In this document: in pieces, positions 14,293 to 18,151 of the stretch | Layout of the letters: each line of letters opens with the position of its first letter | Position numbering within the stretch: position 1 is the first letter of the stretch | From: an uncultured Clostridium sp. | GTDB taxonomy: Bacteria; Bacillota; Clostridia; Lachnospirales; Lachnospiraceae | Assembly (NCBI GenBank): GCA_958349075.1 | Contig: CATWBR010000024.1 | Location: 1-18,151 of the forward strand | DNA length: 18,151 nucleotides | Reading direction: 5' to 3' | The notes under the pieces: generated by a model | The model's input: only the letters and a program-made list of their open reading frames with translations | Told to the model about the DNA's origin: nothing | The model's database searches: none | Position numbers and translations under genes: made by a program

Positions 14293-15120
14293 TTAAAAAC
14301 TGTTGTTAAGCTTCGGATCCAGAATGTCTCTTATGGCGTCACCCATCAGGTTCACCGCCAGGATTGTCAGGCACAGGCAGAGTGCAGGCCAGAACAGATA
14401 CATGACATTGACATTCAGGTACCCCCTTGCCGAACCAATCATCTGGCCCCAGGACGGTGTGGGCGGCAGAACACCCAGTCCAAGGAAGCTGAGTCCCGAT
14501 TCCAAAAGAATCGCATTGGAGATCGTTGTGCTCACCTGAACGATCAGAACCGATATGATATTTGGGAAAATCGCCTTTCTCATAATGGACGCCGGCGTGG
14601 CCCCGATGGATAAATCACTCTCCACATACTCCATTTTTCTGACCTGGAGCGTGGAGGAATAGGCAATACGTGAAAAGTGCGGTATGTACAGGATTCCGAT
14701 TACCAGCATCAGATTGATGACTCCGGCTCCCCAGAGGCCTGCGATAATCATGGCCAGCAGGATGGGCGGGAAACAGAGAATGATGTCGATTCCCCTCATA
14801 ATGACCGTTCCGATTTTGCCCTCCAGGTAACCGGCTGCAACACCCAGGACGGTTCCTCCTGCAAATGCGATGGCCGTTCCCCCGAGAGCCACCATCATGG
14901 ACGGCCTGATTCCCAATATCAGACGGGTCAGGATACACCGGCCGTACTCGTCGGTCCCCAGCGGATATTTGACCGATGAATTCTGAAGCATATTGGCCGT
15001 ATCCAGGGCATAGGGATCATTGGGTATCAGGAAATTGCCGAATATCATGACAATAATCAGAGGGACCAGAATGATAAAGCCAACAACAAACTTCTTATTG
15101 CTGAAACATTTCTTAAGCAT
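14293..15120 (-). CDS. Peptide-type ABC permease, DppC/OppC class
   Basis: Second membrane subunit of the importer, 275 residues. An OppC_N segment with one membrane helix (FVVGFIILVPLIIVMIFGNF, about 11-30) is followed by the YPLGTDEYGR motif typical of this class, then five further helices. The ATPase-contact (EAA) loop is SDLSIGATPASIMRKAIFPN, with SGLSFLGLGVLPPTPSWGQM after it. I start at the ATG at 15120 because AGGAGG lies 6 nt upstream; the frame opens further up inside the first permease gene without a site. It follows that gene by 10 bp. The 15 bases covering its ribosome site and start codon are identical to those of frlB. Confidence 0.92.
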   Translation of the reverse strand: MLKKCFSNKKFVVGFIILVPLIIVMIFGNFLIPNDPYALDTANMLQNSSVKYPLGTDEYGRCILTRLILGIRPSMMVALGGTAIAFAGGTVLGVAAGYLEGKIGTVIMRGIDIILCFPPILLAMIIAGLWGAGVINLMLVIGILYIPHFSRIAYSSTLQVRKMEYVESDLSIGATPASIMRKAIFPNIISVLIVQVSTTISNAILLESGLSFLGLGVLPPTPSWGQMIGSARGYLNVNVMYLFWPALCLCLTILAVNLMGDAIRDILDPKLNNSF

Positions 15121-15130
15121 TGTATCCCTC

Positions 15131-16090
15131 CTATCTGACTCTTGGGTCAAGAATCCCATATATTATGTCAACCATCATGTTGGTAAATATATAAACCACG
15201 GAGATCAGCAGTACACACCCCTGAATCAGGGGATAATCGCGGTGGTTGATGGCCTTTACCAGAAGGGACGCCACTCCCGGCCAGTTAAACACGGTTTCAC
15301 AGAGCACGGTTCCGCCGATCAGGTTTCCCAATTGGAGGCCGATAATCGTGATGACGGGAATCATTGCATTCCGGATTACATGTTTTCTGATTACTTTCCC
15401 GCTTGAAAGTCCCTTGGCGCGCAGCGGCCTGACGGATTCGGCGGCCATTGCGTCCAGCATAGAGGAACGCGTTGTCCTCATAATGGAGGCCGCAACTCCC
15501 AGGGCCAGCGTAATGGCCGGGAGAATGATTTTTTGTATATGCAGGCCGGGATTCTTCGAAAATGCGGTAAATCCGCTGGCGGGCAGCTTCGCAATCGGAA
15601 GGTTAAAAATATTCAGGGCGAAGATTACCACAAGCAGATATCCCAAAACATAAACCGGAATCGACGTACCCACCGATGCCATTGTCGTCAGCGCCAGATC
15701 CGAGAACTTTCCCCTCCGCACCGCAGCAATGATTCCGAACGGAATTCCGACCAGACATGCCAGCACAAGTGACACAAAGGCCAGTTCCAATGTCCTGGGA
15801 AAACGTGAAGCGATAGCCTGTACGACCGGGATTTTCTCGGAATATGATTTTCCCAGGTCAAGGTGGATAATGCCCTTTAAATAATTGGCGTACTGGACCA
15901 GGATTGGCTGATCAAGCCCCAGTTCCGTACGGATTTTTTCCACGGTTACCGGATCGGGGTTACTGTCCACTCCCAGCATCGTCAGAACGGGATCGCCGGG
16001 CATCATATGTACAAATGCAAACACCAGTGTTGTAACGATGAACAGTAAAAGCGCCGATATGGCCAGCCTTTTTGCTATAAATTTAAACAT
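15131..16090 (-). CDS. Peptide-type ABC permease, DppB/OppB class
   Basis: First membrane subunit of the importer, 319 residues. It begins MFKFIAKRLAISALLLFIVT with the first helix, followed by the HMMPGDPV motif of the class and RTELGLDQPILVQYANYLKG. Five more helices follow. The EAA loop is RAKGLSSGKVIRKHVIRNAMIP, and ETVFNWPGVASLLVKAINHRDYPLIQG is the usual closing block. The ATG at 16090 lies 8 bp inside the end of the preceding ATPase gene, so translation is coupled; its ribosome site is a G-rich stretch and not a clean AGGAGG. Confidence 0.93.
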   Translation of the reverse strand: MFKFIAKRLAISALLLFIVTTLVFAFVHMMPGDPVLTMLGVDSNPDPVTVEKIRTELGLDQPILVQYANYLKGIIHLDLGKSYSEKIPVVQAIASRFPRTLELAFVSLVLACLVGIPFGIIAAVRRGKFSDLALTTMASVGTSIPVYVLGYLLVVIFALNIFNLPIAKLPASGFTAFSKNPGLHIQKIILPAITLALGVAASIMRTTRSSMLDAMAAESVRPLRAKGLSSGKVIRKHVIRNAMIPVITIIGLQLGNLIGGTVLCETVFNWPGVASLLVKAINHRDYPLIQGCVLLISVVYIFTNMMVDIIYGILDPRVR

Positions 16091-17072
16091 GAGCCCCGCC
16101 CCCTTTCCCGGCCAGGAAACAGGCTGCGTAATGCCCCGGCTTTATCTGCACAAGCTCCGGCCGCTCTGTCCTGCACCGCTCCTCCACAAAGGGACATCGT
16201 GTACAGAACCGGCAGCCCTCCGGAGGGTTCACCGGACTGGGAATGTCCCCATTTAATATGATTCTTTCCTTCTTCCGGGTTGTTTTTGCTTCGGGTATTG
16301 CCGAGAGCAGGGCTTTGGTATAGGGATGGGCGGCATTTTCATAAATCTCATTGCTGTCCGCCAGTTCCACAATCACCCCCAGATACATGACGGCAATCCT
16401 GTCCGCCATAAATTTTACGACGGATAAATTATGTGAAATGAACAGATAAGTCAGTCCAAATTCCTTCTGAAGATCCTTTAAAAGGTTTAAAACCTGCGAC
16501 TGGATTGACACATCCAGGGCAGAGACCGGTTCGTCGCAGATAATCAGTTCCGGATTACCGGCCAGAGCCCTTGCAATCCCGATTCTCTGCCTCTGTCCTC
16601 CTGAGAATTCATGGGGGTAGCGGTTCAGCCATTCCCTGTTAAGCCCCACCATGTCCATCAGCCTGAGAACCTCATTTTCAATCTCACTGTCCGGTACTGC
16701 ATGATGTATCTTCAGCGGCGCGCCTATTATGTCCTTCACTCTCTCCCTGGGATTTAAAGAACCGTAAGGCTTCTGGAAAATCATTCTCATTTTCCGCCGT
16801 ATCTTCTCCATCTTCCTGCCCTTTAAGTTGGTTATATCCTCTCCGTTAAATGTGATCGTTCCCCCGTCGGCGGGCACCAGATTCAGAATCGTCCTGGACA
16901 GTGTGCTCTTTCCGCATCCCGACTCTCCCACCAGGCCGAATGTCTCGCCCTTTTTTATTTCAAAACAGACATCATCCACCGCATGAACCGTGCCTTTGCT
17001 CCCGGAGAACATCTTGGCCTTAACGGGAAAATACTTTTTCAGGTGGTCAATTTTCAGAATCACATCACTCAT
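16083..17072 (-). CDS. Peptide-type ABC ATPase, DppF/OppF class
   Basis: Cytoplasmic ATPase subunit, 329 residues from the ATG at 17072, chosen because GGGAGG lies 8 nt upstream. Motifs in order: Walker A GESGCGKST (49-57), Q-loop Q100, signature FSGGQRQR (156-163), Walker B LIICDE (176-181) and H-loop H214 in FISHNLSVV. GSLNPRERV in the middle is typical of the F subunit. The C-terminal oligopeptide domain has a cysteine cluster, C287, C290, C293 and C300 in GCRFCTRCP plus ERC, which binds an iron-sulfur cluster in some dipeptide importers. It overlaps both the preceding ATPase gene and the following permease gene by 8 bp. Confidence 0.93.
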   Translation of the reverse strand: MSDVILKIDHLKKYFPVKAKMFSGSKGTVHAVDDVCFEIKKGETFGLVGESGCGKSTLSRTILNLVPADGGTITFNGEDITNLKGRKMEKIRRKMRMIFQKPYGSLNPRERVKDIIGAPLKIHHAVPDSEIENEVLRLMDMVGLNREWLNRYPHEFSGGQRQRIGIARALAGNPELIICDEPVSALDVSIQSQVLNLLKDLQKEFGLTYLFISHNLSVVKFMADRIAVMYLGVIVELADSNEIYENAAHPYTKALLSAIPEAKTTRKKERIILNGDIPSPVNPPEGCRFCTRCPFVEERCRTERPELVQIKPGHYAACFLAGKGGGAHV

Positions 17073-18060
17073 GGGCCAGACCTCCCTTCGCAATTTCCTC
17101 CGCCCTGTGGCATCTGACAAAATGCTTCTCACTGAGTTCTACAAACGGCGGTTCTTTCTCCCTGCACTCATCGAGCGCCAGAGGACACCGCGTACAGAAG
17201 CGGCATCCCGGAGGAAAATTCCTGATGTCGGGCACCGTTCCCTGAATGCTGTAGAGCCGCTCCTCCTTTATATCAAGCTGGGGAATCGAGCGGATCAGGC
17301 CATGGGTGTACGGGTGGCAGGGAGAATTGAAAATCACCTCTTTAGGAGCAATCTCCATGGATTTTCCCGCGTACATAACCACAATATCGTCCGCCACATC
17401 GGCCACTACCCCGAGGTCGTGGGTGATGAGAACGGTTCCCATATCGTATTCCTTCTGAATTTTTTTTAGCAGTTCCATAATCTGGGCCTGTACCGTAACA
17501 TCGAGAGCCGTCGTAGGTTCGTCGGCAAACAGCAGTTTTGGATTGCAGCTAAGGGCAATTGCTATCATAACCCTCTGGCACATGCCGCCCGACAGTTCGA
17601 ACGGATAGGAACGGTATACCCGCTCCGGATGGGGGATCCCCACATCCTCCAGCAGAGCGAGCGCCCTCTTCTTTGCCTCGTCTTTTGATATTTTTTTATG
17701 TGTCTGGATCGCCTCGATAATCTGGTCGCCGACCGTGTAAATCTGATCTAACGACATGACGGGATCCTGAAAAATCATTGCCATCTCATTCCCCCTGAGA
17801 TTCTGCATTTCTTTTTCGCTCAATTCCAGAAGGTTTTTCCCGTCAAATATAATTTCACCTTCCGCCACCCGCCCCTGGTTTGGAAGTAATCCCAATACGG
17901 AGAGGGAAGCCATCGTCTTTCCGCTTCCGCTTTCCCCGACTATTCCAAGGGTCTTTCCCCGCTCTACCGAAAAGGTAAGCCCTTCTACTGCGGCAAATGA
18001 TGACTTCTTATTCTGAAACACCATTTTAAGATTATTAACTGTCAGTAAAACTTCTCCCAT
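17065..18060 (-). CDS. Peptide-type ABC ATPase, DppD/OppD class
   Basis: Partner ATPase of 331 residues and the first gene of the block seen here. Motifs in order: Walker A GESGSGKT (42-49), Q98 in [10 protein letters not shown], signature LSGGMCQRV (156-164), Walker B LLFADE (176-181) and H214 in ITHDLGVVA. The LSGGMxQRV form and PMxxLxP-like PVMSLDQ segment mark the D subunit. The C-terminal domain ends in a cysteine cluster, C286, C289, C292 and C299, parallel to that of the partner. I use the ATG at 18060 because AGGGAG lies about 6 nt upstream; the frame is open for 27 more codons but that stretch reads as a hydrophobic oddity with no ribosome site. Confidence 0.93.
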   Translation of the reverse strand: MGEVLLTVNNLKMVFQNKKSSFAAVEGLTFSVERGKTLGIVGESGSGKTMASLSVLGLLPNQGRVAEGEIIFDGKNLLELSEKEMQNLRGNEMAMIFQDPVMSLDQIYTVGDQIIEAIQTHKKISKDEAKKRALALLEDVGIPHPERVYRSYPFELSGGMCQRVMIAIALSCNPKLLFADEPTTALDVTVQAQIMELLKKIQKEYDMGTVLITHDLGVVADVADDIVVMYAGKSMEIAPKEVIFNSPCHPYTHGLIRSIPQLDIKEERLYSIQGTVPDIRNFPPGCRFCTRCPLALDECREKEPPFVELSEKHFVRCHRAEEIAKGGLAHE

Positions 18061-18151
18061 CCGCTCTCCCTCTCTTCTCTTTACATATACTAACAGTAAA
18101 AAAACAAAAGCATGAAAACAGTAAAAACATTCGCCCGACAACTCTCTTTCA
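18061..18151 (-). promoter_or_regulatory. Upstream region of the transporter genes with a direct repeat
   Basis: No coding sequence is visible. On the minus strand TGTTAGTAT (18095-18087) would be an extended -10 without a good -35. The 11-base AACAGTAAAAA (plus-strand reading) occurs at 18092-18102 and 18117-18127, 25 bp apart, one copy covering the extended -10. This could be the start of the operon, but the window ends here so a gene further right cannot be excluded. Confidence 0.35.

Noticed and set aside
1..18151. CRISPR array, tRNA, rRNA, transposase, phage or attachment site
   Set aside because: I saw no evenly spaced repeats, no cloverleaf or rRNA-like stretch and no mobile-element protein on reading the window by eye.

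Overview
The window looks like chromosomal DNA of a gut-type clostridium, most likely Lachnospiraceae (my inference). The grounds are a GC content near one half by eye, strong AGGAGG-type ribosome binding sites, and proteins of a clearly Firmicute kind: a methionine aminopeptidase with an N-terminal SEC-C zinc motif, a KdpD/KdpE-like pair, a GntR/UTRA regulator and a secreted DUF6612-like protein. I see no insertion sequence, phage gene, tRNA, rRNA or CRISPR array.

The left third (1-5700) holds unrelated single genes. They are the N-terminal fragment of an unidentified protein behind a strong promoter (minus strand), a DUF1266-DUF2185 protein with a long palindrome over its promoter (minus), a SEC-C methionine aminopeptidase (minus), a plus-strand two-component pair (short KdpD-like kinase and KdpE-like regulator) and a secreted DUF6612-like protein (minus). 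Convincing hairpin terminators separate several of these units.

The right two thirds (5735-18060) form one minus-strand catabolic block. Read in the direction of transcription it encodes two peptide-type ABC ATPases, two permeases, a lipoprotein solute-binding protein, a PfkB kinase of the FrlD type, a HyuA/HyuB pair (ATP-dependent hydantoinase/oxoprolinase family), a SIS-domain deglycase of the FrlB type and a GntR/UTRA regulator of the FrlR type. The genes overlap or are tightly spaced, except for gaps before the binding protein, frlD, hyuA and frlR. Three of these gaps, plus the one after frlB, carry hairpins with no U-run, which look more like RNA-processing or stability elements than terminators.

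My reading is an uptake and breakdown route for a glycated (Amadori) amino acid or peptide. The dipeptide-type ABC importer brings it in, FrlD phosphorylates the sugar, FrlB splits the phosphorylated Amadori product into glucose 6-phosphate and the amine, and HyuAB opens a cyclic amide in the amine part using ATP. The presence of hyuAB between the kinase and deglycase genes is the unusual point: it suggests a substrate whose amino-acid part is a lactam, hydantoin or imidazolone, such as a pyroglutamate or a hydroimidazolone-type adduct. The substrate itself cannot be read from the sequence.
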